Assembly (NCBI RefSeq): GCF_003573695.1
Contig: NC_039362.1
Span: 200,127,215-200,191,214 of the forward strand
Source: Papaver somniferum
Taxonomy: Eukaryota > Streptophyta > Magnoliopsida > Ranunculales > Papaveraceae
Reading direction: 5' to 3'
DNA length: 64,000 nucleotides
The notes below the pieces were generated by a model. That model did no database searches. It had not been told where the DNA came from and saw only the letters and a program-made list of their open reading frames with translations. The position numbers were made by a program, and so were the translations under genes. This document shows positions 1 to 13,326 of this stretch, one piece after another (position 1 is the first letter of the stretch; each line of letters begins with the position of its first letter).

Positions 1-3000
1 GAACACAATGAGGTGAATACCAGGTGTGAGCAACAGGTAAGGACGTGATATTGGTGTAGGATTTATCAATCTGCAACTTCATTGACAGTGCCCCAAATCC
101 TCCAACAGGTACCTTCAAAGAATTTGACAACTAGGCATGTAAGCACCTAAGCTACATAAGTTCAGTGAGTATGTATGTGGTACATAGAAGAAGTGATACT
201 GATTTCCAGGAAGCTTAAGAGAGTATAAAGGAACCGGATACCTTTGATGCGGCAGTCATAAACTGCAGGAGACGAGCTTTATCATCCTTGCTAAAACCGT
301 TAGCCACTTCCCAAAACCGTCGGATTATGGGAGAATCACCATTAAACCCACGATATATTGTATGCTCTCTCATGTCGGCCACTGTTTCATTCAGAGGGGA
401 GTTATTATAATGAGTCTTTAATCAAAAAATAAATGTAGCCTAAACATGCATAGCAAGATTAAGAGAACTCACTGTCAATGTCTGGAAGTCCACTGATTAA
501 CAATTCCAGATCTTTCTCATCGAATATAGATATCAATTCCCGTGGGATCAACTCATTGAAACCTTTCAGAAAGCATCCTATCTGAGCAGTGATGGGAGTC
601 GTGAACTTATGATCAGCATAAAGATCCACGTATTGGCGCTTGTTCTCATTAGTAACAAAGATAGTGTGACCATTAGGAATCAGGTCAGTGGTCTGCATTT
701 CACCATCGTTATCAGTACATGACATCATTCAAACATAATCATTGACGCTAGACAAATCTGATGTAATTGGAGGTTGGCATTACCTGTCATTCCCCAGTTA
801 AAATAAACTGCTCATCGTTACCATCCACACTAAAAGTTAGGCCTTGTTCTGACACATCATTCTAAATAAATGAAGAACATAGTCGGTTACCAAAAGTAGG
901 CAAGAAATCAGCATAAAACTTGAATCAATAAACAAACTCAGAATTTCATTAAATAGAAAATATATACTGGGAACATTAAAAACATGTGAGTAAGAAAGCA
1001 CAAGACACCAAAACAAGAGCATATGCCGTACCTCAAGAATATAGTTCAGACCATCATAGATTCCCGGATCTACAGCCTCGAAATCATGATAGGTTAATTT
1101 CGCCCCTAGGATATGCTTGTAAAACGATTTCGTAAAGTGAATATCGAGAAGTTGCTGGTCAAACAGTGCTTTCCCAACCTGCAGGGAATGAAATATTAAT
1201 GATATAAAAACCCATTGGCATGACAAAAAAAGCTCTACTTATGAAAGTTGTTAAAAAAAAAAGTAAGAAAAGACCTCACCACTCGGCCAGCTAATTCCAT
1301 GTACTCAAGATGAAATTTCTGCTGTGAAGAGTTAGCATTTGGCTGATAAGTTGCATCATTACCAACTGTAGTAAAAAGCAGATTGTCTTTGTCACAAATA
1401 GCTTTTGATAAAAGCTCAAACCATTCCCTTTGAACACCACCAGCATCTATACCTTCTTCTTCTTCGAATTCAATATTAAGCATCCCCTTTAGTGGTTCTT
1501 CGATACGTTTCAGCAATGCATTTGAAGTTTGTAATATATCATTTCTCTTCACAATAATAGTGTATGGAGGGCTCACGTTATCACGAAGAAGATTGAGTTT
1601 TGATTTGAAATAAGAACATCTGATGTCGAAATCAATAAAATGTGGCACCTTCAACATGAGAGAAAACGAATTCTCAAGCAGTCTAGGATATCGCCGCATG
1701 ATAGCATTCAAGATATCCTTATGCTTATTCAAGAACATCGGTATTCCTTCATTTCTTGTGTCGCTTTTTGTAGTGGAAACCGAAGATGACCCTTGCTGTC
1801 TAGAGGAAGTGGTGGCCTCTTCGACTTCAATAGATAGGTCATACGCTATAAGAAGAGACTCAATAAATGGAAATATATTCTCAATACCCATAGGAAGTAC
1901 GGACGCTGCATTTGACGATGTAGATGGAGAACAGCAAGAGCATCTAAGATAGAGTTTATTTCTGACCATAATGGATCTAATATTGAGCTTATTCTGAAGA
2001 CCCGAGTGCCAAAAGAGCTCATATATGGCTTGTAAAATCCTCACGACTGCAATCCCCTTGGTGGAAGTTGGGCTAAATAGTGCGTCTTCTTTCTTGATAC
2101 TCAATTCAGAAATAGCACACTTAACACAATCATCCAGAATAGCTATTAACTCTTCGATAAATAAATGATAATGAATCGGGGCAATAAGTGTAAATTTCTT
2201 CAAAAGCTCAACTACAAGAGCATAAGAACTGTCTGATAAACTGCAATACCAGAGAGTATATATAAAGAAGGGGAACTCAAGGACAGTCGGTACAAATTTA
2301 TTATAAAAAATAGGACGAACAAAAAGATCGTACCTTTTATGTCCTAGCAGAGAGCATAAAATCTTGACTTCGTTTTGTGCTAGATCATATTTGTTATTCA
2401 ACCCCGAGTCAGAAGTGGCTATCTCAGGACTAGATGGTTGCCCAGTAAGTAATACTTCTGATGTGGGAGACGTGCTGAAGCTGCTTTCAGCAATATCAAT
2501 GACAACTTTCAATAACTTAAGTAACTGTAGAACAAATAGAAGGAAATAACATATTATCAGTACATACCGCAGGGTACTTCAGTAGTATTTTGTAAAAGGA
2601 AGAAATTTACTTGTTCGACATGTAGAACAAATAGAAGGAATGAACATATTATCAGTACATATCTCAGGGAACTTCAGTAGTATTTTGTAAAAGGAAGAAA
2701 CTTACGTGTTCACATGAGCAACGCTCCTGAGATAAAGACGAAGATTAAACAACCTCAAAAGCAAGACAATCGGCACATCCCCTTGCTGAAGCTGCTTGCC
2801 ATCCTCTTCCATAACCATCAGCGGTTGCTTCTCAACAGATCCCTGCAACTCTCTTGCAGGAGAACAAAGCAGCTTCGGCTGAAGCAAAAGCTTTGCTACA
2901 TTTGGCTGATTTCGAGCCAAATAGATAAGAATATCTAGAGTGTGCAACGACACCGAAGGAGGTACTCCTGAAAAGTATAAAACCATAAATAGACTATTAT

Positions 3001-6000
3001 AAAGGTTTATCTAGCTAAAACCTGACAAGGGCTCATGCCAATGAACTTGGTAAGCAGATGTCACAAATTCCACATGATAAACCATAGACACCTGCTGGAC
3101 GTGATTCATATTACCAGATCCTATGCATCCACATTATATACACATGCAAGAGCACACAAAAAGCCGCACAATTTCCATTATTTAGAGGAGATCAACCCAT
3201 CAAAGAAGGCTTACCATCGGAAATTTGAGAACGTGAGTACATAACGTTGTTCTGGCAACAATACAGCCTATACCTCTGCTCTGCACAATCACCCGAGTGA
3301 TTGACAGGCTTCCCCACATCAATCATCAGCATGTCCATCAAAATTTGCACCAAATCTGATCCACTCTCATGGTGAGCACATAGGTTCAGAACAAGCTTCT
3401 GCAACCGACCTTTATAGAGAGGCTGAGAAAGATTTTATATCAATATCTTAAATATGAAAGAGAAAGAGAAAGCATCGAGTCAGATCTAACTTTTCTAAAT
3501 CCACACCTGAACAACACGAAGCAACCGTAATAAAGCCATTAAAGCTTCTTTGTCAACTAGAGGTGTGCTTCTGTCGGATCTGTCTGAAAAAATATTTATA
3601 TCAGCTCCGCCCAGACCAGATTCCTCACTGATATTGATCCGTTCAAGGAGAGAACTTGGTGTAGCACTCTGAAATGACCAAATTTAACAAATGATATCTC
3701 AAGAAACATCTATACTATATAAGATACAGATTACAATAATCATTTGACTGCACCTTTTTGTGAGCTAATATTCCCATGAATGCTTCAGTATCTGGAAAAT
3801 TTGAGCCACCTCCTTCCTGGCTATCCTTTATCCACATGCTGAAATGATGGACCCCACCACTCCTAGGTGACTGTAAAATAGCATTGACCTGGCATGAAGC
3901 CTTCTCTAAACTCCAATTTGATGAGTCAAAATCACCTGCAATTTTTAACGATAAGAGATAACAAAAGAAAAAATAATAGTCGAGCATCTGGAAAAATATG
4001 AAGCAACCCCAGTATAAGAACTTGCCTGATTGTCCAGATGGAGATTGATTCAGTGAAGCCGGTGTTTCAGCCAGAAAAGGATGTTGAGAAGGTCTATTAT
4101 CATCATCTATTCCTAGAAGATTGTAAATTGATGCACCCGGAAAAGTATTTTCCGCGTCAGAAACCTCAATAAGGTCAAAATCATTTGTCTCATTAATATC
4201 ATCTGAGCTGCCAGATGTCTGGATTGCATTGAAAAGTCCAACGTGATCAGATGCATGTTTGTTTGTCAATAGCTCCAACGCATTAACCAGCCCAATGACA
4301 ACCTTAGACGAATCAACATGATCTAGGTCCAGGACTCGGAAAGCTGTAATCAATGGTTTCACAAGTTGAGCTCTTATTGATATATATGTCTCTGTGGCTT
4401 TAGCTGAAATGGATGCCTTGGAAGAAAGAGCAGCTAGGACATCATTGAGCAGATCAGTGTATGCTTGAATAGAGCAGCTCGGAGGACTGAAACCCTCAGA
4501 GGATCCACCAAACGCACTAAACGCGTCTCTGATGCTTGTGAGAACCCACTCCATAGAACGACTTGAGCGCATACTTAGGGCAACCAAAAGCTGGCTAGAC
4601 CAAGCAGATAGTTTCTCCATCCAGTCACCGCTACCTTTCTTTACATTCTTCTGCCTTTCAGCATAAGGAATGAACTTGTAAAAAACATGATCCAAAATTC
4701 CTGGAGACACGGTTGAGGAGTATGTCCAAAATATTCTACTCCCTCCGTTCCATTTTACTTGATGTTTTAGGGGTTTTCTTTATGTTCCAAAATAGATGAG
4801 TGTTTAGATATTTTTTCCAAATTCTCACTAATTTGTCCTTGTTTTAGAATCATATCATTAATTTTCATTAAAATCATTAAATAGATAATTAATCTAATTT
4901 TTAAATCCACTCCATGGAGGATAAATACTCAATCTCAAATAAATTACAACGGGATCCGTAATTTACACTAAATATAGAGACTAAAAACTAGATATTTTAA
5001 GTTTTTGGGAAACTATTAATATGGATAGATTTGGAAAAGATTTATTTTCTATATTATTTTTTAATCTGCGTGAAAAACTCTACAACATCAAGTAAAATGG
5101 AACGGAGGGAGTAGTAAGCAAATTGAGAATGAAAACTATATTCCCCATTTTTTCAGAGGCTCCTGAGGTGGCAATTTCTGGAGGTTCATAACCACGCACA
5201 GAAATCAACAGTCGCTTAACCACGTCTCTAAAACTCTCTGGACACTTTCGACCCATGGTGGGTTTCCTTTTCTTATAAGAGTTCAGCAATACATGTCGTA
5301 CATTATACTCATTTTCCCTCGAATAACACAGATTTTGCAGCTTGCATAAAGATCACTGGATTCCTAGAGACGACATAAACCAACTCCTGCAGAAATTGTA
5401 TTGGCCGGTGTGGTTCATTATACATCTTCTTTTGTCGCATTAAGCAATGACATATCTCATCTTCCGTTGCAAGCTTAAGCGTCAAGGGATCTTCAAGAAA
5501 ATGACGGACTATGGTGGCAGCAATGTCATCAAAACCAGGAAAGAGGCAACATGTTGATAAAGAAATCAGTGAATCTAACCCCCCTTCTTCGAAAAAACTC
5601 AAAGCAACAGCATGAGTTCTGGTAAGTGTAGCACATAGCTTTAGAATCACGTGCATGGTTTTAGAAGGAGGTTGTAGCTTAATACATGTGCAAGCAATCT
5701 TGATGATGAAACTCTGCTCCTCAAACGATTGTTGCGTGCTTGGATCCGCTTGCAGTAAAGGTCAACTGCAAAAAATGCCGACACCACCCATTTTGGTACT
5801 CACAATCTCTCTTTTTCAGAATCGAAGAACCATTGAGAAAGCAATTTTTAAGCAATGTGTAACAGCTCAGTTTCCAAGGCCACATTTCGTGTCACTACAT
5901 CCTTGTGAAGAACCAGTGCTAGCACGTGAAACCATGTAGATACTTTATTACTTTGTGAATCATCCAAAACATGGAGTTAGCCTCTCAATTATAAAGTTCA

Positions 6001-9000
6001 GAACTTTATCCCTGTACTGACCATTGTTTTGGGAGCTCATTTCAACTAATAGGTCTCTGATTGGAAAAGCCAGATAGTCTTGCACATGCAAAAGTGATTC
6101 AAAGATCAATAACAGTTGGTCAACTAAGTCAGGATCTTCGCCCGTTGATATACTGCTACTAACATTTTCAAATTTCACTGCAAGATACATGTGCCGCATG
6201 ATGGAAACAACGTTTGTGATGAACTCGTAACTGCAGTTACTAAATTCAGGGTGCTGCCATATAGGAAGCACTGCCTCCAGAACCATGGACTGGAGATTCA
6301 TTACTGCTGCCTGAGGATCTACAACAGTTTTCGATCCAACCAAATGTTTCTTAAATGAGGAAACAACTAAGTCTCGGGAGACTAAGTGATTCATAAGCTT
6401 ACCGTAGCCAACCAACAGGTCATTCAAAGAATGATGAGTTCTTTCCTTTTGACCGTTATTGGCATTCATATTTTTCTTATGCATGGGGGAGACTGGGGCA
6501 CTACTGACTTCCAAACACAATTTACTAGAAGCTTCAAATTTGGACAACAACTCTTCAACAACTTTCTGTTCACAAAATTCCTTCAGTACATATGCATTGC
6601 AACAGTCTTGTATGTCTAGCAGAATAAAATTAACAAAATCGATAACCTTACCAATGAATACATACTTCGTTGGTATGGAATCCCCAGATCCACAAGAACT
6701 ATTCTGCCGAACAAATTTCAAATGATTCAGCACAATATCTGCAATAGTATAAGCAACGGATGACTCCCACGCGTAAGAACCTCGACAAGATATAGGCACT
6801 AACATTGTTTTACTCAATGCTAAGAACAGATGGCTGATATAATACGAAAGTGATCCCAACATGGTTTTAGTTTGGCAATTAGCTACAGAAGAGCCAGATA
6901 TATGGAGTGCATGACCACATCCAGGCCATAGATTAGAAGAACCATTTATAGCAGACCTCTGCGGGCCGCCACTGGCACAACCAAGGTCAGGATAGACGTT
7001 TGTAAGATCAAAAAGTTGAGATGCAACACCCCATCCGGATGACCTTTGCCTGAGTAATGGATCAAAATTCTGCATACAAGGATTACCTGTCTGCTCCTCA
7101 TTTTCAAGGAGAGCAATCTGCCATAAAACCTCTCGGTGGACATTCCCAATACTCTCCAAAACACCCCTGCAGCCTTCACCAAACATCTTGAGTAAAGCAA
7201 CTATCCACTCATAATCTCTAGACGCAGCAAGAAAAAGAAGGAACTCCATGCGAGAAAAATCCACTTTATCAAGAGCAGACCTAGGAGCCGGCAAATCTGA
7301 ACAAGGAGTCGAGTCAAACCCGATTTCCTTCAAAACATCCTTGAGAGTACCACAAAATGCACTTGCAAATTGCTCTGAGTGACTCTGAGTAAGAGCATCG
7401 AAAATCACAGTGATGTACGGAGCAATAGACCTCCCTTCAGATGATTGAGCAATGCTAGGTTGCAGCAAAAGCCTCAGCAAAGCGTCGATACCCTATTTTT
7501 TAGTAAACAAAGAGCAAATTTCTTGATTGCCCATTATTTTGTGAACAAGTACCATAACATGAAAGATGCATATCTGAGCAAACCGCTCATTGCTGATGTC
7601 ATCAGGAGAAGAATTAGATAATGCCATTGCATTGCTGTTTCCTCCTTTCTTAGACGACCCAGAACACCCGTGGCCGTCATCCCCAAGGGCACTAAGTTTA
7701 TCGATAATTCTAATTATCATGATAGCGCCAGTGTCTCTCAATGATGGCACACCGCGCAAAAGCCCTTCTATCGCATTAACCAAAGGGAAAACACCCTCAT
7801 TCACCGCTAACACATACTTCCTGGAAGTGAAGATATCAACAAAGAATTCCAGAGCTTGAGCTGTATTCACTTCGTCTAAGCCATTGGCATCAAGACAGAT
7901 GGCACCTAGCCCCCTCGAAACACATGTTATAGCTTTTGCTGAAGGAATCATCCCAGCTAACGAAGACAGAAAGGCATTTGGAAGACCCAATTCATATAAT
8001 TTAGAGAAACAACTCGGGTCCTTCTGGATGAGCTCACTCATAACAGTCACTGCTGAGAAATATACATCTCCTCCAAATTTCTCTTTATTTGCAAATATGA
8101 ATGACAAATACGTAGGCCAACTGTCATTATGAGCGTTCTTTAATAACATTAAAGTGTTTCCACGGCCATAGGTGGCAGATCCAAGGGCCTTGAGTAAAGA
8201 CTTGATGAGGCGCTTCTGATCATCATCAACTGCGTCTTCATGTACGACGGGGTGCAGCCTACCAGCCAAGTATTCTACTAGACCCGAAATATTGAATGAT
8301 TCAACATCTGCAGTACTGCAATCCATGAGTTTCTGCACAGCTTTGGCAGCAAGACAGCCCAGAGGTATAGAAGTAGAATTAACAGTATCTACCAGTACAT
8401 GCATGATTTTTCTGATCATTTCAATGTCATTCCCTAAACTTGAAGAGGACATAACATGGACAATGCAAAACTGTAGAAGTGCGTCAACCAAAGTATAATC
8501 GGACGACTTGTTAAGAGCCTTTTGAAGTACATCCATAAGATCTGTGCAACTCTTCCCAGCAGCGATAATGCTTGATCCCCTCAATATATGGGCGCGGTCA
8601 TGAGACGAAAAATATGCAGCCAACTGTGCAGCCAATGCAAGCACAGCATAGGTCTTGATGATATTAGGTATAGGTTCTTCTGATAGAGCAATCTGCATCA
8701 AATCATTTGTGTACCCCGGCTCATTCGCAAAGAAAGCCTTAATCTCATCATCAGCACCATTCGACTGAACCAAGCACTATAAATGCTAGAAGAGAAACAG
8801 TGCCATAATTTTCGAGGCTGTGGGTGTGGGGACAGCATAAAGAACGAGCATATCTGATTCTAGTCAGCAATGAGAACCTGTGCTCTTTTGGTAAATTGTT
8901 ATCTTTGACAAACTGTTCTAACCGTAACAGATCATCTTCTTGTTCTGTACGCAGATCAGAAATGTCTATGAGTCTGCTTCTCGTAGTGTTCTGAGCATGG

Positions 9001-10089
9001 AGTTCAAAATGAAGGGTTGAACCTAATCCAAATTGAGATTCAGAACCTTTCTTATCTTGTGTTATTCTCTTGTGTGATGTAGCGCATGTATATATATCTA
9101 ATCCCTCTTCTTTACCTCCCCATCCTTGTGCTAGACTGAGAAGATAACTATTAACCGATTCAACCCCGATCAACTTGCCACTGACATGTAGTTTTGATGG
9201 ATTAATCTTCACTAAAGCATAGAGAGTGCTCAAAGTAGCAATAAGAATTTCAGGGTCTGTTGATGCGAGTAAGAGCTTGAAATGCTGATGCAAAAACAAG
9301 TACAGTAAACAATTCAAAAAATGTTGATGCAAGTTCACAAATAATATAAGAAAACTAAGAATGATCCTATGGTCTGAAGAATACCTCTACTTCAGGAAAT
9401 GAACTCCTGTTTGGGGAGTTCTCTATAATTCTTTGCATCACATTCAAAACTTTTATGATGTTACTCTTGGGGAAAGAGTCCGAAAGCTCCTCTGATAATA
9501 TCAAATCTTCCTTAAGAGAAAGTCGTGCCTTGAAGTAGTCTCCAAAATGTGAAAAAAGCATCCTCCAATGGTTGAAATTTCCCTGAAAGCAAAAATTTCG
9601 AATAAGCAAGCAAACAAATATTGGGTACAATATACAAATCCCGAAGTAGAAATTGTTCAAACCTTATTGTACTTCCATATGAAGTTCGAAAGAGGCTTGC
9701 CAATATCATCGAGTGGTGTCTCGATTACAGTGTCAATGAACCTCTTGATTGAAGGAGGGGGCTGTGGGAAACAATAAGAACTACTTTAGTATGGTTACAG
9801 TAAATTCTTACCCCCAAATTTTTTAAACAATTGCATGAACTGTTCTCTGAAGGGAATTACTCAACAATATGAAAAACCTACTCTCTTTAATTTCGATAAA
9901 CAACAACTAATACAACAACACTCCATAATCAAGATTAACACCTAACATCATCAATCAATTTCAGAATCCTTAATAATAAAAACCAAGTAAACATAAACTT
10001 ACAGGGTCAGACTGAGATGGACCACTAGTTCCTTCAGCAGATGAGAGGTGCTGCAACCTAGATGGAGAGCTCGATATCGAGGAAGCCAT
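1..10089 (-). pseudogene. UPL1/UPL2-like HECT E3 ubiquitin ligase pseudogene (3' end outside window)
   Basis: Intact homologues are very large cytosolic/nuclear E3 ligases that pass ubiquitin through a C-terminal HECT cysteine. Exons read on the minus strand: 10003-10089 (ATG at 10089), 9663-9761, 9385-9582, a giant 4026-9284, 3754-3935, 3507-3668, 3215-3422, 2706-2967, 2334-2524, 1280-2240, 1032-1178, 784-861, 473-692, 242-381 and 1-112. The N-terminal armadillo-like (DUF908/DUF913) part and the HECT core (EEGIDAGGVQREWF, FTTVGNDATYQPN, NELIPRELISIF) are clear. I see no UBA or UIM segment where UPL1 has one. Lesions: an extra base near 8770; in-frame TAG at 7493-7495; TGA at 5960-5962; stops at 5848-5850 and 5800-5802; a frameshift near 5300; a MITE at 4739-5111; phase lost at the 2706/2524 junction; TGA at 787-789 inside HECT; and Trp (20-22) in place of catalytic Cys. 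Introns are retained, so this is a decayed duplicate, not a retrocopy. Family call is secure; UPL1 versus UPL2 is not resolved. Confidence 0.92.
4739..5111. mobile_element. Stowaway-like MITE, 373 bp
   Basis: Terminal inverted repeats start CTCCCTCCGTTCCATTTTAC and run about 35 bp, mirrored at the right end. TA dinucleotides flank it at 4737-4738 and 5112-5113, as expected for Tc1/mariner-type MITEs. It has no coding capacity and an AT-rich core. It sits in the giant exon of the UPL pseudogene, between codons for ...FILNLLT and TYSST.... Confidence 0.93.
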
Positions 10090-10325
10090 TAACAGACCCT
10101 CCTTATTTCTTCAGACAAATGAGAAGAAGAGGGGGAGCATTGAAAGAGAGGGGGGAAATTGTTATCGCACTCAAAAACCCTAACACAAAACTCACTAAAC
10201 CCAAAAGGGCCAAAACTCGCTTTTGTCTGGTGAGCCCTTCACAAAAAGAAAACGAAACCAAGTGAACCAGCTCTCTCTTAACCCGTGCCTGGCCTGCCGG
10301 CACAAACTTAGCATTACAGCAAGAG
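10090..10325 (-). promoter_or_regulatory. 5' leader/promoter flank of the UPL pseudogene
   Basis: Upstream (minus-strand sense) of the ATG at 10089 the sequence is pyrimidine-rich (CCCCCCTCTCTTTC type tracts), typical of a plant 5' UTR. I see no convincing TATA box. This is placed by position only. Confidence 0.35.
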
Positions 10326-10640
10326 TGGTTGTTTTCTCCGGACTCACATGTCTCATTTGAATCTGATTTGTCTAGATCTGACTGAAATCACCTGATTCAT
10401 CTGGATCTGACTCCATATGTTTGGTTTTTGAGTCATACCAAACTCATCTGACTCAAAAATATGAGTCAATGATTTGTTCTTATGAATCAGGGCAATTTTA
10501 TTACCTGACTCAAACGGGTCCGACTCAGGGGTTAGGTCTGACTCAAAATAAATAAAACAACGGTCTGACATCTGACTCGGGCCGAGTCGGTCGGATGACA
10601 GACCCAGATCCCCAGTTAGCAAAAAGCAAACACACTCTAA
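10326..10640. repeat. GACTC-rich repeat, possible MITE
   Basis: The stretch is filled with GACTC/GAGTC words in both orientations (for example 10432-10437, 10449-10454, 10506-10511, 10576-10580). Loosely inverted ends resemble GTGGTTGTTTTCTCC on the left and the complement of GCAAAAAGCAAACACAC on the right. I found no clean target-site duplication. Confidence 0.35.
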
Positions 10641-10672
10641 AACTTCTTCGATAAACTAATAATAGAGACATA

Positions 10673-10844
10673 CAGTAAAAACTCCATATATTAATACACT
10701 TGGGACCAAACAAAATTATTAATGTATAGAGATTATTAATATATGGAGGTTTTTTTCTATATCATTTTACAAGTTGGGACTAAATTTTTTATTAATATAT
10801 AGAGTTTATTAATATATGGGATATCAATATATAGAGTTTTACTG
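10673..10844. mobile_element. Emigrant/pogo-type MITE, 172 bp
   Basis: The left end CAGTAAAAACTCCATATATT is mirrored by the right end ATATAGAGTTTTACTG. TA flanks both sides (10671-10672 and 10845-10846). CAGTAAAACCTC-type termini with TA duplication are typical of plant pogo-derived MITEs. It is AT-rich and non-coding. Confidence 0.72.
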
Positions 10845-10859
10845 TATATAAGTTTAAGA

Positions 10860-11042
10860 AAGATGTACCTATAAGTTTAAGAAAGATAAGTAATAACCTG
10901 GGACCAAATAAAATTATTACTTTAACGAATTATTTTATTGAATTAAAATTTTAGCTTGTATAAACCTTTGTTGGACCAGAAAATTTTATTATTTTAACGA
11001 AGTAATTACTTTATCGAGATCTAATTAATCGAGGTTCTACTG
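10860..11042. repeat. Second, incomplete Emigrant-like end
   Basis: The sequence ends in TTAATCGAGGTTCTACTG followed by TA, matching the terminus of the same MITE superfamily. It shares the 'gggaccaaa..aattatta' interior with the neighbouring MITE. No matching left end is present, so it is a fragment or an older nested copy. Confidence 0.45.
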
Positions 11043-11070
11043 TACACCCTTTCTTCAAGAATTTTATTTG

Positions 11071-11200
11071 GAGATTTTAATAAAATGCCAGACATTCAAA
11101 ATCGTATTCAACAAAATGCTACTGGTTTTCTCAACATTAATAAAATGCCACCCATTGGTCTTTTTCGTCTCGTTTTTTTGAGTAAATAGTTAACTGTCGT
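11071..11200 (+). repeat. Solitary MULE terminal repeat
   Basis: GAGATTTTAATAAAATGCCA followed by AAAATGCTACTGGTTTTCTC and the CGTCTCGTTTTTTTGAG segment closely parallels the left terminus of the MULE at 33450. No partner terminus was found downstream, so the rest of this copy is missing or was overwritten by the Gypsy element. Confidence 0.55.
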
Positions 11201-13326
11201 TAATGCATATGTGGAAAAAAATCAAATTTTATGTTCTCTGTCCACTTGCAAATGTAGAAAGAACTAAGTGTGGGGAAAACTTCGATAAAGTGATAGCTTC
11301 AATGTTTACATCTTGTGTTAATGTTTTCATGAAGCTATTATTAGAATTGCAGATTGTTTTCTGCGAAGACTACCATATTTTCAGATTGTTGGTGTATGGC
11401 CGATAACCAACGGGTTAGGTTGAGGACGTTAAACTAAAGGTTGAATGGAAGGCAACCCATTTTTTTGTATTTTCTATCCTTTTATTTTTAGTTTTTCATA
11501 CCATATTTTTATTTCCCACCTTATTTTACTTTGAATGACTTAATTACATTGTGGACAATGTAAAGTTTAAGTATGGGGGAGTATTTTGCATATAGAGTTT
11601 TTAGCTTTTGGAGTGAAATTTTTCAATTTTTTTGCATAAAACCTCCAACTTATAGAGATTTTAGAGTCGCTAGCATACTTCTAGGTATGTTTATATAGAG
11701 ATTTCTGACCGACATAACTGAACTTGGGAATGTTAGGGAACTACGTTCGGGTTTCTTACTTGTTAGAGTGTTAAATAATGGATTTAATCGTGCCGGTGGA
11801 AAATGAGGTGCAGAGGGAAATGCATTATTAGAGTTGTTGATCAATCATTAGTGGAGACTACTTATTTTCAAATCAACAGAGGCACCTGACCAAAAATTCT
11901 TTGCAGATGACTAAAGAGATTTCTTTTGAGTACGTCACCGTACGTTATTCCGGGTAGAATGGCGAGTTACCCAACTTCACACCATTTTCAGCACTATTTT
12001 TGATCCTCTTGATTACTAATTTTGTCAATCATGAGGGTGACGTCTATAGATGAAAACCACCTTCTAGTAGTTTAATTTGCAGTTAGCACCATTCTCTCTC
12101 TCGTCAACAACAGGTCCATAGAAACACCATCATCATCAACAAGTGGAGCGACATCAAAATCTACAAGGAAAGTTGAGGACGTTTAAGTTTTACCAGCAAC
12201 AATACAAGGAAGAGCAAATTTCATATCCAAGTAAAGCAACATACAATGAGCAGATTTTTATATACATGTTGAAGACTTACGTATAAGGAGCGGAATTTTA
12301 TATCAAAGTGGAAGACTAAGTACAAGAGCAAAGAAAATCAAAAGACTAGAGTTATTGAAGTTTATGATACGGGACAATACAAGTTGTGAAAAATCAAGCG
12401 GCAGAGTACTTCACCATGGCCATTTTCATTGTTATTTTTGTATTATTTTTCTTGTCTTAAAAAAAGGACGAGAAAAATTTGTTATTTTGTTTTTATTTAT
12501 TAAGGTCATGGGAAAGAAAAATATATAAGGAAGTTTCAAGCAACAAGGAAATTGAGGAAAAGAGTTACAAATTGTCAAAGTTCTACGAAGTTCAGGAGTT
12601 TATCATCAACAGTTGAAGACGAAGACAGAAAAGATGAAGAAGACGAGCTGAAGACTACGTTTTTGTTGGATGCAGTGAGAGTGGTGCTTTTGTCACTGCC
12701 GATCGGATGTGAAGGTGGTAAGTACTCTCATCCTCGCAATAGTGGTTGATTTCCTTTCATAGAGATCATCATAAAAAGATTTTTTTTATTTTCCACGATT
12801 TTGTGGGGCCTCTAGAAAAAATTCTGAAGGTTTCCTTCCTACCATTCAACCAGTGTAGGATTTCTCTCTTCAGTCCTACCTGCACACATGTGAGACCCAT
12901 AAAAAAATCGTCTTATTGAGTGCAATTATTATAAAACCCTTTTCATTGAGGCAGAAGTCGAGGAGAAATGCTTATTGATCGCTCTCAAACACGCGTTCTC
13001 TCATTATGGTGTGGTTATTTCTCACCAACATTTAAGAATGAGAATATGTTCTTTAGAATTTCTTATTTCTTATTACTAGCATGCAAAAACTCTATGTCCT
13101 CATAGCTCTTTGGATGCTTGGGATGCTGTAACACTTTGAAGTTGGAGTAGGTTTTGTGGGTATACCCCTTGTAATCCCTCATGGGACTATAATTCGTCCA
13201 CTAGGGACACCTAGGGGTTTAAAAGCATGTTGCCTTTTCTAAGTGCATATGTATCCTCGACGAAATGGAGTTGTTGTACTTTAAGTAGTTTGCTCGAGGA
13301 CTAGCAAAAGCTAAGTGTAGGGAATT
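11200..13326 (+). mobile_element. 3' non-coding interior of a Gypsy-type LTR retrotransposon
   Basis: The region has no long ORF. It holds hallmarks of the region between pol and the 3' LTR in plant Athila/Tat-like Gypsy elements: GGACAATGTAAAGTTTAAG next to TATGGGGGAG near 11550-11582, and GCTCGAGGACTAGCAAA with AAGTGTAGGGAATT just before the LTR at 13327. The upstream coding part and 5' LTR are absent. Confidence 0.6.

Noticed and set aside
8751..8773. Possible programmed frameshift in the UPL gene
   Set aside because: No slippery heptamer or downstream structure is evident, and the gene has many other disabling changes. Simple decay is enough.
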